This document shows, one piece after another, positions 23,251 to 32,848 of a DNA stretch of 64,000 bases. Made by a program: the position numbers and the translations under genes. Source of the DNA: Porodaedalea pini (taxonomy: Eukaryota > Basidiomycota > Agaricomycetes > Hymenochaetales > Hymenochaetaceae). Each line of letters opens with the position of its first letter. Position 1 is the first letter of the stretch. The DNA lies in the NCBI GenBank assembly GCA_002794775.1, contig NBAY01000008.1:682001-746000 (forward strand), read 5' to 3'. Below the pieces are notes generated by a model. The model was not told where the DNA came from. It worked only from the letters and a program-made list of their open reading frames with translations, and did not search any database.

Positions 23251-23558
23251 ATCTCACCGACGAACAGCAACGGGCCCTTCCTGCTTCAGCCCGTTGGGAT
23301 CCAGACCGACCAGGCTACGTCGCGACCAATAATAGCGGCGTCACTCACGACATCTGGTGGAGTGAAATCCGGCGCAGCTGGTATTCATCAGACGAACGAG
23401 GGAGGAGAGCAAGGTGGCCCCCAGCCGCTCCGTCGTCACCTGCACCGTCAACGTCTACGGTCAACCTACCACCGACCCCAGGTCCTTATCGCGAAACCAA
23501 CAGAGACCCCTCACCGCCGACTCCTCCAGAACCTTCGACACCCGCACCTGAACCCACG

Positions 23559-24638
23559 ATGTCAGCAGAAGGTTTCAGCCAACAGCAAATGGCGCAGATT
23601 GCGGCCATCGTTGCGAATGCCTTCGCCCATCAGGCGAACAACGCCCCAGCACCGGTCGCGGCCGCTAACCCCCCGACCCCCAACATAGATGTCGCCCGGC
23701 CACGAGAATTCACTGGTGGCGACGATTACCTCGACTTCAGACGTGAAGTCCTCCTTTTTGTATCCGCAAATCCAAGTCGATACCCTACGTCAGAGAGTAA
23801 GATTTATGTAGCTCTCTCCTACCTGAAGGGTGGCAATGCGGCAACGTGGGCGCAGAACTACGTCGAGGAGTCGACAACGTCAGGGATCGTCACCTTCACC
23901 GACAGCTGGGAAAGATTCCAGGAACGACTCGACGCCTCGTTCGACGACCCGAATCGCAAGGAGAAAGCGCTGAAGGATTTCCGAGATAAGGTTCAGAAGG
24001 ACCTAACCGCGGACGAGTTCTTCCAGAAGTTCGACGTGATAATTAAGCGCGCCGAGTTGAAAGACGACAGCGTCATCTGCGATCGCCTCAAGCGGGCGAT
24101 GAACATCGAGGTGGTCCGTGGAGTGCTAAGGTCGACGCCAGTCCCAACGAAATACGAGGATTGGAAGAACAAGGCGATTGAAATAGACCGCGGCGAACAG
24201 CAGATTCGCGCTATCCAACGAGGACGCGCCTTTCTTCCCCCTCCTCGCCTACCACAACAAACGCCCCCAGCTCGCCGTCAGGTAGCGGCCCCTCACGTCG
24301 ACAGACGTGATGCGACCGGCGTCACCTTTGGAGGCGCTGGTCAACCGATGGACGTCTCGATGAACGAGGCACAACGACGACGTGCGTGCTGGATCTGTGG
24401 TGGGCTGGGCCACTTTAAAGACAAGTGCCCACAGGCGAAACCGATCATCCAGCGCATGCTGGAACTGATGGCGCCAGGCGAACGTCGTGTCCTCGCCGAC
24501 GAGCTCGGAGCGATGAAGGAGTCGGCCTTCGAGGAAGTCGTAGACACTCGGAGGTCGACGGTGGAGGACTATGTGGAGGAGGAAGGCGATAACGAAGAGG
24601 TCGTCGACTCGCAGGGTTTTGCGAATGGTCAGGCGTAG
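23559..24638 (+). CDS. Element C Gag
   Basis: This 359-codon frame starts at the first ATG downstream of the predicted transcript start. It contains a retrotransposon Gag capsid domain (about residues 50-200, with YLKGGNAATWAQNYVEE) and one CCHC zinc knuckle, CWICGGLGHFKDKC, at about 276-289. An acidic tail follows. The same frame is open 360 nt further upstream (to 23199) with sequence conserved in A and B but no ATG, so a longer Gag by non-ATG start or splicing is possible. It packages element RNA into cytoplasmic particles. Confidence 0.9.
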   Translation: MSAEGFSQQQMAQIAAIVANAFAHQANNAPAPVAAANPPTPNIDVARPREFTGGDDYLDFRREVLLFVSANPSRYPTSESKIYVALSYLKGGNAATWAQNYVEESTTSGIVTFTDSWERFQERLDASFDDPNRKEKALKDFRDKVQKDLTADEFFQKFDVIIKRAELKDDSVICDRLKRAMNIEVVRGVLRSTPVPTKYEDWKNKAIEIDRGEQQIRAIQRGRAFLPPPRLPQQTPPARRQVAAPHVDRRDATGVTFGGAGQPMDVSMNEAQRRRACWICGGLGHFKDKCPQAKPIIQRMLELMAPGERRVLADELGAMKESAFEEVVDTRRSTVEDYVEEEGDNEEVVDSQGFANGQA

Positions 24639-24656
24639 CCATCGGGGCGACTGACC
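24614..24656 (+). promoter_or_regulatory. -1 ribosomal frameshift signal between gag and pol
   Basis: The slippery heptamer G GGT TTT (24614-24620) is in the correct phase in gag. A 6-nt spacer follows, then a hairpin with stem GGTCAG (24627-24632) and CTGACC (24651-24656). Pol is open in the -1 frame from this point with no stop before its conserved domains. Element B keeps GGGTTTT and element A has GGATTTT, also an X XXY YYZ heptamer. The stem is identical in all three. Confidence 0.8.
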
Positions 24657-27600
24657 GAGAAGAACAAGAGACTTCGAATCCGGATCCGCTAAAATATAAC
24701 CAACCGTTTGTACAATACGTAGATGCGAACAACGTTGATGGTTTTCCCGATTACGAAGTCTCCACCGGTGTGAACAAGAATGAAGAGTACGAACAACTGT
24801 TCATGAGAGGAACTGGCGGACGCCAGCTGGACCTTCTCCTGACCGTCGAGCATGAAATAGCTGGTGAGGCGAGAGAGGTAGATGCGCATGCCCTTGTGGA
24901 TTCGGGATGCACGGGATCCTGCATCGACGTCAGGTTCGTCGAGAGGTACGGGTTGGAAACGAAACGCTACATTCGACCCCTCGCGGTGCTGAATGCCGAT
25001 GGTACGCACAATGAGGCCGGATTGATCGAGGAGTACGTTGACGTCGAACTCATGATCGGCCGTCATCGGGAGAAGATCGTCCTCGCAGTAACGTCCCTAG
25101 CGTCATCGAACATCTTCCTGGGGTACGACTGGCTTCGACGTCACAATCCGGAGGTCGACTGGAAAACGGGCTCGATCGAATTCACCCGCTGTCCAGAAGA
25201 ATGTGCGATCGAGAGGGAGCCGGTGGAGGACCTAGGCGAGGTGAAGAAGGTGGTGGAGCAGATGAGGAGGGTGAGTGAGATGCGAATGGACAAGACGTCC
25301 TGGCCCGCATACCTCAACGACTACGCCGACATTTTCAGCGAAAAAGGTTTCGAGAAGCTGCCGGAACACCGACCCTGGGACCATGTCATCGACTTGAAGC
25401 CCGACTTCAAACCGAGCGACTGTAAGATCTACCTGCTCACGCCGACTGAGCAGCAGTCACTCAAGGACTTCCTTGATGAGAACCTGAAGTCGGGTCGCAT
25501 TCGACGGTCGATATCGCCCATGGCGTCACCCTTCTTCTTCATTAAGAAGGCCAACAAATCGCTACGCCCCATCCAGGATTACCGTAAGCTCAATGACGGT
25601 ACGATCAAGAACAAGTATCCCCTCCCTCTCATTGACGAACTCGTCGACAAGGTCAAGAAAGCGAAATACATCACTAAGCTTGACCTTCGCTGGGGGTACT
25701 ACAATATCCGGATCCGCGAGGGTGACGAATGGAAAGCAGCGTTTCGCACGAACATGGGCCTCTTCGAACCAACGGTCATGTTTTTTGGCCTTTGCAACGC
25801 GCCAGCCACGTTCCAGGCCTTTGTCAACCACATCTTTAAGGACCTAATCTACGCGAACTTGATCATCGTATACCTCGACGACATCCTGATTCTCTCGGAA
25901 ACCATTGAGGAGCATATCGACACGTCGAGGCGCGTACTCCAGATCCTCCGAGAGAATGGCCTGTACCTGAAGCTGGAGAAATGCGAGTTTGACGCCAAGG
26001 TCGTCAAATACCTCGGCCACATCATCAGCAATGGAGAGATCAGGGCTGACCCGGCAAAGACGGAGGCGATTGCAAACTGGCCAGTCCCACGGAACCTCAA
26101 GGAGCTGCAACAGTTCCTCGGCATGGGAAACTGGCTGAGACGGTTTATTAAGGACTACAGCAAGGTGGTCCGACCGTTGACGTCGTTAACGGGCAAGAAG
26201 GACTGGGTATGGGAGACCGAACAGCAGGAAGCGTTCGAGGAGCTGAGACGACGTCTCTGCTCACCTCCAGTCCTAGCCATCGCCAATGACGAGGGCCCTT
26301 TCCGCGTAGAAGCGGACTCGTCGAACTTTGCGCTCGGTGGTGTGTTGTTGCAGAAGCAGGAAGGGAAGTGGAGGGTGATCGCCTACAGGTCAGAGGCACT
26401 TGAACCGGCGGAACGAAACTACGAGATCTACGACAAGGAGATGCTCGCGATCGTTTCGGCGCTCAAGGAGTGGTGGCAATACCTCCTTGGCGCTCGCCAC
26501 AAAATTGAAATCTGGTCCGACCACGCCAACCTAACCTACTTCAGGTCAGCGCAGAAGCTGAGCTATCGTCAAGCTCGCTGGCGAACCGAACTCGAGGAAT
26601 TCGACTTCCACCTCGAACACAAGTCGGGGAAGACAATGGGCAAGGCCGACTTGCTGTCACGCAAGGCGGGCTATGATCAGGGCAAGGATGACAATGACGG
26701 CATCGTGTTCATCAAGGAGAAATGGCTGAACCGTGGGGTGGTAAGGACGTCGCGTGATGAAATGTTGGAACGAGTGGGTGAGGCGCAGAGAGCGCAAGAC
26801 GAGTCGGAGAGGCCGACAAATATGGTGAAGGTCGACGGATTGTGGCGGATGAAAGGCAAGGTGTACGTGCCGTCGACGATGAAGGAAGCGGTATTGCGGG
26901 AGTACCACGACTCGACCCTGGCAGGACATCCTGGATCGTCGAAGACGGTCGAACTGGTACGTCGAGACTTCTGGTGGGCGTCAATGTTCTCCGATGTCCG
27001 AACATACGTCCGAGGATGCAACCGTTGCCAACGGACGAAAGCCTTAAGAACGTCGAGGTTGAGACCGCTTCATCCTAACGCGATCCCTGAAGGTCCCTGG
27101 GAGATCGTCACGGTCGACCTAATCGGAGAACTCCCGGACTCTAAGGGACACAATGCAATCTGCGTCTTCGTGGACAGATTCTCGAAACAGATGCATGCCA
27201 TCCCGACGACGACGAAACTGTCAGCGGAAGGCATGGCTCAGTTATACCGAGACCACGTCTTCCGCCTCCATGGCCTACCGAAGAAGATCATCCACGACCG
27301 AGGCACACAGTTCGATGCGTCGATGATGAAGGAGCTATACAAACTCCTACACATCGAAGGCAACCCGTCAACGGCATACCACCCACAAACGGACGGTCAG
27401 ACGGAACGCGTCAATCAAGAGCTTGAACAGTACCTCCGGCTCTTCGTCGATCATCGGCAATCGGACTGGAAGGACTGGCTCCCCCTTGCAGAGTTCGCCT
27501 ACAACAACCGCGAACATTCAGCGACAAGGATGTCACCCTTCTACGCAAACACCGGACGTCACCCTATGAGCTTCGACACCGTACGAACTTCCTCTACCAA

Positions 27601-28264
27601 CATGTCGGCGGAAGAATTCGCCAAGCACATCAAGGAGACTCATCGCGTCGCTAAGGACAATCTAGTCAAGGCAGCAGAGGACATGAAGCGCTACCATGAC
27701 CGGACAGCAGGAGCTTCGGTGGAGTACAAGGCTGGAGACAAAGTCTTCCTTGACGGGCGAAACATCAGTACGGACTCGCCGACGAAGAAACTCGCAGACA
27801 AATGGTACGGCCCTTTTGACATCATCGACAAGGTAGGAGCGAGCGCGTACAAGCTCAAACTCCCGAAGCGATGGAAAAAGGTCCACCCTGTCTTCAACGA
27901 AGCCCTGTTGAAACCCGCCGTCGAACCGTCCTTTGAAAGCCAGAAGCAACCGCTGCCGCCGCCGCCAGACATCGTCGACAACGAGGAGGAATACGAACTC
28001 GAGGAAGTCTTAGACTCACGTCTGCACCGAGGGAAACTACAGTACCTTGTCAAGTGGGTCGGCTACAATGAACCTACTTGGCAACCTGAGACGGACTTTG
28101 GCGAGAACGCGAAGGAGGCGATCACTGAGTTCTACCTCAAACATCCCGGTGCACCTCGGAAACTCGACATCCCTCGTCAACGACTCCGTCCGCTCTTCGT
28201 CGACACCGAGCCTGATGACCGCAATCATGGTTGGTCGGGACGCCCAACCTTGAAGGGGGGGTAA
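24620..28264 (+). CDS. Element C Pol polyprotein (protease, RT, RNase H, integrase, chromodomain)
   Basis: After the -1 shift the frame runs for 1,214 codons. Order: aspartic protease (HALVDSGCTGSCID, near residue 90), reverse transcriptase with the active-site box VYLDDILIL, RNase H (starting near RVEADSSNFALGGVLL), integrase H-H-C-C zinc finger (HDSTLAGH...CNRCQ), and integrase D,D,E core (VTVDLIGEL, HDRGTQFD, TDGQTERVNQELEQ). A C-terminal chromodomain (LQYLVKWVGYNEPTWQPETD) follows and may guide insertion to marked chromatin. There is no ATG suitable as a separate start; a GTG at 24770 is not needed if frameshifting makes Gag-Pol (about 1,568 residues). The stop TAA directly touches the 3' LTR. 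Confidence 0.93.
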   Translation, partial: CEWSGVAIGATDREEQETSNPDPLKYNQPFVQYVDANNVDGFPDYEVSTGVNKNEEYEQLFMRGTGGRQLDLLLTVEHEIAGEAREVDAHALVDSGCTGSCIDVRFVERYGLETKRYIRPLAVLNADGTHNEAGLIEEYVDVELMIGRHREKIVLAVTSLASSNIFLGYDWLRRHNPEVDWKTGSIEFTRCPEECAIEREPVEDLGEVKKVVEQMRRVSEMRMDKTSWPAYLNDYADIFSEKGFEKLPEHRPWDHVIDLKPDFKPSDCKIYLLTPTEQQSLKDFLDENLKSGRIRRSISPMASPFFFIKKANKSLRPIQDYRKLNDGTIKNKYPLPLIDELVDKVKKAKYITKLDLRWGYYNIRIREGDEWKAAFRTNMGLFEPTVMFFGLCNAPATFQAFVNHIFKDLIYANLIIVYLDDILILSETIEEHIDTSRRVLQILRENGLYLKLEKCEFDAKVVKYLGHIISNGEIRADPAKTEAIANWPVPRNLKELQQFLGMGNWLRRFIKDYSKVVRPLTSLTGKKDWVWETEQQEAFEELRRRLCSPPVLAIANDEGPFRVEADSSNFALGGVLLQKQEGKWRVIAYRSEALEPAERNYEIYDKEMLAIVSALKEWWQYLLGARHKIEIWSDHANLTYFRSAQKLSYRQARWRTELEEFDFHLEHKSGKTMGKADLLSRKAGYDQGKDDNDGIVFIKEKWLNRGVVRTSRDEMLERVGEAQRAQDESERPTNMVKVDGLWRMKGKVYVPSTMKEAVLREYHDSTLAGHPGSSKTVELVRRDFWWASMFSDVRTYVRGCNRCQRTKALRTSRLRPLHPNAIPEGPWEIVTVDLIGELPDSKGHNAICVFVDRFSKQMHAIPTTTKLSAEGMAQLYRDHVFRLHGLPKKIIHDRGTQFDASMMKELYKLLHIEGNPSTAYHPQTDGQTERVNQELEQYLRLFVDHRQSDWKDWLPLAEFAYNNREHSATRMSPFYANTGRHPMSFDTVRTSSTNMSAEEFAKHIKETHRVAKDNLVKAAEDMKRYHDRTAGASVEYKAGDKVFLDGRNISTDSPTKKLADKWYGPFDIIDKVGASAYKLKLPKRWKKVHPVFNEALLKPAVEPSFESQKQPLPPPPDIVDNEEEYELEEVLDSRLHRGKLQYLVKWVGYNEPTWQPETDFGENAKEAITEFYLKHPGAPRKLDIPRQRLRPLFVDTEPDDRNHGWSGRPTLKGG
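28252..28261 (+). other. Polypurine tract of element C
   Basis: GAAGGGGGGG primes plus-strand DNA synthesis. It lies within the last codons of pol, three bases before the 3' LTR. A and B have equivalent tracts at the same place. Confidence 0.9.
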
Positions 28265-28677
28265 TGTTAGAACCTGAACTTTCACCTTTTCCTTTATTTT
28301 CCCTTTTACCATTTCCTTTATTATATTCGTCCTTTTCATTATATTTACCCATCTTACACAATCATTCCCACACTACCTTCATTTGTTCCATTCCCACTTG
28401 TTATGTAATGTTAGGTAATATAGTCTCACGGTCGTCGCTATATAAGGTCTCAGGAATCGCATGAACTCCTTGTTCTGCTTTTCCTCTTACCTCCGCGACG
28501 ACCTAGGTGAGACTCGTCCCCCTTGTATTAGTTTAGACTTGTATTAATCCTCTTACCTCCGCGACGACCTAGCCTGAGTAAGCGTGTCCCGAGTCTACGC
28601 TCGAGTATAGCACGTCCCAGACGACAGTCAGCCGAGGCCTGCCTAGTCCGAGTCGTCTCCCGGGCTCCCGCCTAACA
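28265..28677 (+). repeat. 3' LTR of element C
   Basis: 413 bp, matching the 5' LTR except for one C/T difference. It is followed by the GGTGG target duplication. Confidence 0.96.
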
Positions 28678-30490
28678 GGTGGAAGTCAAATTCCTCGAGC
28701 TCTGTCCTCCAGTGAGCTTGTCGATAGCTCAGCTTTTGCGCCGACCTGAAGTAGGTGAGATTGGCATGATCAGACCAGATCTCAATAGGGTGACGGGCAC
28801 CGAGAAGGTACTGTCTCCACTCTTTGAGTGCTGAAACAATCGCGAGCATCTCCTTGTCGTAGATCTCATAGTTTTGTTCTGCCGGCAGGAGCACTTCAGA
28901 CCTGTAGGCGACTACCCTCCACTTGCCTTCCTGCTTCTGCAACAACACGCCTCCAAGTGCAAAGTTTGATGAGTCCACCTCGATGCAGAAAGGGCCCTCA
29001 TTGTTCGCGATGGCCAGGACTGGAGGTGAGCAGAGACGTCGTCTCAACTCCTCGAACGCTTCTTGCTGTTCGGTCTCCCATACCCAGTCCTTCTTGCCTG
29101 TCAGTGATGTTAGCAGATGGACCACCTTGCTGTAGTCCTTGATGAACTGTCACAGCCAGTTGCCCATGCCGAGGAATTGTTGCAGCTGCTTGAGGTTTCG
29201 CAGGACTGGCCAGTCTGTGATCGCTTCCGTCTTCGCCGGGTCAGCCCTGATCTCACCATTACCGACAATGTGGCCGAGGTATTTTACAACCTTGGCGTTG
29301 AACTCACACTTTTCTGGCTTCAGGTACAGACCGTTTTCTCACAAGATCTGAAGGACACGCCTCGACGTCTCAATATGTTCCTCAAGAGTTTGTGAGAGGA
29401 TGAGGATGTCGTTGAGGTAGACGATGATCAAGTTATCGTAGATTAGTCCCTTGAAGATGTGGTTGACAAAGGCCTGGAACGTCGCTGGTGCATTGCAAAG
29501 ACCAAAGAACATGACTGTCAGCTCGAAGAGACCCATATTTGTGTGAAAAGCTGCCTTCCACTCGTTGCCCTCATGGATCCGGATATTGTAGTATCCCCAT
29601 CGGAGGTCAAGTTTGGTGATGAACTTTGCCTTCTTGACCTTGTCGACAAGTTTGTCAATGAGGGGGAGAGGGTACTTGTTCTTGATCATTCCCTCATTAA
29701 GCTTCCGGTAGTCCTGTATTAGGCATAGGGACTTGTCGGCCTTCTTGATGAAAAAGAAAGGCGACACCATCGGTGAGATCGACTTTTGTATACGGCCCGA
29801 CTTCAGGTTCTCTTCAAGGAAGTCCTTTAGCAACTGTTGTTCCGTCGGCGTCAACAGATAGATCTTGCAGTCGCTAGGCTTGAAGTCAGGTTTCAGGTCG
29901 ATGATGTGGTCCCAGGGGCGGTGTTCCGGTAGCTTCTTGAATCCTTTCTCTGAGAAGACGTCGGCGTAGTCGTTGAGATATGCGGGCCAGGACACCTTGT
30001 CCATTCGCACTTCTCTCACCTTCCTCATTTCTTCCACCACCTCTTTCTCAATCGCACATTCCTCCGGGCAACGGGTGAATTCCATCGAACCCGTCTTCCA
30101 GTCGACCTCTGGGTTGTGGTGTCAAAGCCAGTCATAGCCCAGGAAGATATTTGACGACGCCAGGGATGTCACCGCAAGGACTATCCTTTCCTTGTGATGT
30201 CCAATCATTAGCTCAACGTCGATGTATCTCTCGATCAAACCGGCCTCGTTGTGTGTGCCATCTGCATTGAGCACCGCAAGGGGTCTGATGTAGCACTTGG
30301 TCTCCAACCCATAGCATTCGACAAACCTCACGTCAATGCATGATCCCGTACACCCCGAATCCACGAGTGCATGCACATCTACCTCCCTCGTCTCACCCTC
30401 CACGTTGCATCTGACGTTCAGGAGGAGGTCCAGCTGGCATCCACCAGTTCCCCTTATGAACAGCTGCTTGTGCTTGTCTTCCTTATTCAC
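28678..30490 (-). pseudogene. Element B pol, 5' part (protease, RT, RNase H)
   Basis: Three open blocks (30490-30122, 30085-29339, 29125-28643) align with element C's protease, reverse transcriptase and RNase H. They are separated by stops that replace Arg codons of C: TGA for CGA after GYDWL, TGA for CGA in the block following the RT YLDD box, and TGA in the region after LGMGNWL. The RT box reads VYLNDILIL here, losing the first catalytic Asp of the YLDD pair. The block is cut at its 3' side by element C. Confidence 0.9.
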
Positions 30491-30621
30491 ACTGGTGGGG
30501 ACTTCATAATCAGGAGAACCATTGACGTCGTTTGCATCTATGTATTGTACAGATGGTTGGTTATATTTTAGCGAGTCCAGATTCGAAGTCCCTTGTTCTA
30601 CTCGGTCAGTCGCCCCGATGG

Positions 30622-31974
30622 CTATGCCTGACCACTCGTAAAACCCTGTGAGTTGACGACCTCTTCGTCATTTCCTTCCTCATCCACATAGTCCTCCACT
30701 GTCGACCTTTGAGTGTCTACGACTTCCTCAAATGCCGATTCCTTCATCGCACCTAGCTCATCGGTGAGGAGGTGACATTCACCAGGCGCCATCATCTGCA
30801 GCATACGCTGCACGATTGTTTTTCCTTGCGGGCATGCATCTTTGAAGTGACCCAGCTGGCTGCAGATCCAGCATGCTCGTCGGCGTTGTGCCTCATTCAT
30901 CGAGACATCCATCGGTTGGCCAGCGCCTCCAAAGGTAACGCCGGTTGTGTCACATTTGTCGACGTGAGGGGCGGCAGTCTGACGGCGAGCTGGGGGTTCC
31001 TGTTGCTGCTGCTGACGCAGTGGAGGTGGGAATGTGCAACCTCGCTGGATTGTGCGGATTTGCTGTTCACCTTGGTCGATCTCAATGGCCTTCTTCTTCC
31101 AGTCATCATACGTGGTCGGAACCGGCATCGACCTCAGCACTCCACGGACCACCTCAATGTTCATTGCATGCTTCAGGCGGTCACAGATAATGCTGTCATC
31201 TGTCAGACCTGCTCTTGTGACGACGACGTCAAGCTTCTGGAAGAACTCGTCGGCAGTGAGGTCCTTCTGAACCTTGGTTCGGAACTCCGCTAACGCCTTT
31301 TCCTTCCGGTTAGGGTTGTCGAATGAGGCGTCTAGGCACTCTTGGAACCTTGTCCAACTGTTGGTGAAGGTTACAATTCCAGCTGTTGTCGACTCCTCCA
31401 CGTAGTTTTGCACCCACGTCACTGCATTACCACCTTTTAGGTAGGAGAGAGCCACGTAGATTTTACTTTCCGACGTGGGGTATCTGCTTGGGTTCACAGA
31501 GACGAAAAGGAGGACCTCGCGTTTGAAGTCTAGGTAGTCGTCGCCGCCAGTGAATTCACGTGGTCGGGCGACGTCGATGCTGGGGGTTGGGGGGTTAGCT
31601 ACTGCGACCGGTGCTGGGGCGTTGTTCGCCTGATGGGCAAAGGCATTTGTGATGATGGCCGTGATCTGCTCCATCTGATGCTGACTGAAACCTCCTGTTG
31701 ACATTGCGGGTTCAGGCACAGACGTCGAAGGTTCAGGGGGGGTCAGCGGTGAAGAGTCTCTACGAGTCTCACAGTAAGGTCCTGGAGTAGGAGGCAGAAG
31801 GACCGTGGATGTCGATGGTGCCGGTGATGATGGAACAGCCAGGGGCCACCTCGCTCTTCTTCCTTGTTCGTCTGATGAATACCAGCTGTGCCAGACCTCA
31901 CTCCACCAGATATCGTGTGTGGTGCTGCTGTTGTTGGTCGCGACATAGCCTGGTTGGTCTGGATTCCAACGCAC
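30622..31974 (-). CDS. Element B Gag, open frame
   Basis: The frame is open for 450 codons and covers the upstream conserved stretch (DQPGYVATNN), the capsid domain and the CCHC knuckle (CWICSQLGHFKDAC). The stretch before the ATG corresponding to C's start is included because the frame is open, though the true start is unknown. The frameshift heptamer is kept (complement 30640-30646). Pol behind it is broken, so this copy could make Gag only. Confidence 0.75.
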   Translation of the reverse strand: MRWNPDQPGYVATNNSSTTHDIWWSEVWHSWYSSDEQGRRARWPLAVPSSPAPSTSTVLLPPTPGPYCETRRDSSPLTPPEPSTSVPEPAMSTGGFSQHQMEQITAIITNAFAHQANNAPAPVAVANPPTPSIDVARPREFTGGDDYLDFKREVLLFVSVNPSRYPTSESKIYVALSYLKGGNAVTWVQNYVEESTTAGIVTFTNSWTRFQECLDASFDNPNRKEKALAEFRTKVQKDLTADEFFQKLDVVVTRAGLTDDSIICDRLKHAMNIEVVRGVLRSMPVPTTYDDWKKKAIEIDQGEQQIRTIQRGCTFPPPLRQQQQQEPPARRQTAAPHVDKCDTTGVTFGGAGQPMDVSMNEAQRRRACWICSQLGHFKDACPQGKTIVQRMLQMMAPGECHLLTDELGAMKESAFEEVVDTQRSTVEDYVDEEGNDEEVVNSQGFTSGQA

Positions 31975-32414
31975 CGATGCAGGAAGGGCCCATCGCTGTT
32001 TGTCGGTGAGATCTATCTTGATGATGGCGGAGGAACAGGGATGGGTTGTGTGTTCGATCCGGGGTTATGCCAACATTGAATGGGTTCGTCGGCGAAGTTG
32101 ATGATGAGGCGGAAGGATGCGGCTGAGATTACAATTGACAGCGATGTTGACGATTGGACACGTAATGTTACCCACGTCCAAGTCAAGTGGCTCCTCCACC
32201 AAAGGGAGATGCGGAGAGCCAGGGTTGGGGAAAGTTGGTTGCGAAGTTTATGTAATACACGAACATCCGAAAACGTCCGGGCAGGGTTGAGGGTTGTCAT
32301 TTAGGGGGTTTACACTTCAAGTCCATCGAGGGGAACACTCCTCTAGACTGAGCGAAGGTGAGTCAACAGCAATGACGTATGCTGGGGATGAGCCTGGGTG
32401 GGGTTCTGCTTTTA

Positions 32415-32848
32415 TGTTAGGCAGGAGTCCGGGAGACGACTCAGACTGGGCAGGCCTCGGCTGACTGTCATCTGGGATGTGCTATACTCGAGCGAGAACT
32501 CGGGACACGCTGTACTCAGGCTAGGTCATCGTGGAGGTAAGAGGATTAACACAATATACGCTACTACAGGAGGGGACGTGGTCTCACCTAGGTCGTCACG
32601 GAGGTAAGAGGAAAAGCAGAACAAGTGTTCATGTGAGTTCCTTGAACCTTTTATTCGCGCCAATTGTGAGACCAGATTATCTAAGTACTGTATAGTTTAT
32701 GTAATTTGGAATGGAACGAATGAAGGTCTGGTGGAAGGAGTGTGGGAAATGATTGAAAAGATGATTAATTATAATGAAAAGGGAGCGATTAAAAGAAAAG
32801 AAATGATAGAAGAAAAATAAAAAGAAAGGAGAAGTTCAAGTCCTGACA
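32415..32848 (-). repeat. LTR of element B (5' LTR)
   Basis: 434 bp; the complement of the self-priming 11-mer is at 32612-32622, and the primer site is at 32403-32413 just outside the LTR on the gag side. Confidence 0.95.

Larger units (their letters stand above)
22436..28677 (+). mobile_element. Intact-looking Ty3/gypsy chromodomain retrotransposon C
   Basis: This 6,242-bp element has 413-bp LTRs (22436-22848 and 28265-28677), TGTTAGAACC...GCCTAACA, with one difference found between them. A GGTGG duplication flanks it (22431-22435 and 28678-28682), inside the pol of element B. The order is LTR, self-complementary primer site, long leader, gag, -1 frameshift signal, pol (protease, reverse transcriptase, RNase H, integrase, chromodomain), polypurine tract, LTR. 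All frames are open. It is the youngest element of the nest and the best candidate for recent activity. Confidence 0.96.
20345..32848 (-). mobile_element. Ty3/gypsy LTR retrotransposon B, inserted in A and carrying C
   Basis: 434-bp LTRs at 20345-20778 and 32415-32848 begin TGTTAGGC and end CCTGACA. They are flanked by a CTGCA duplication (20340-20344 and 32849-32853). The flanks join in frame in A's pol between the RNase H and integrase zinc regions, proving insertion into A. B is on the - strand and, without C, is about 6.3 kb. Its gag is open, but pol has several stops. Confidence 0.95.

Noticed and set aside
24341..28361. Antisense frames across element C
   Set aside because: They are shadows of the intact gag-pol reading.
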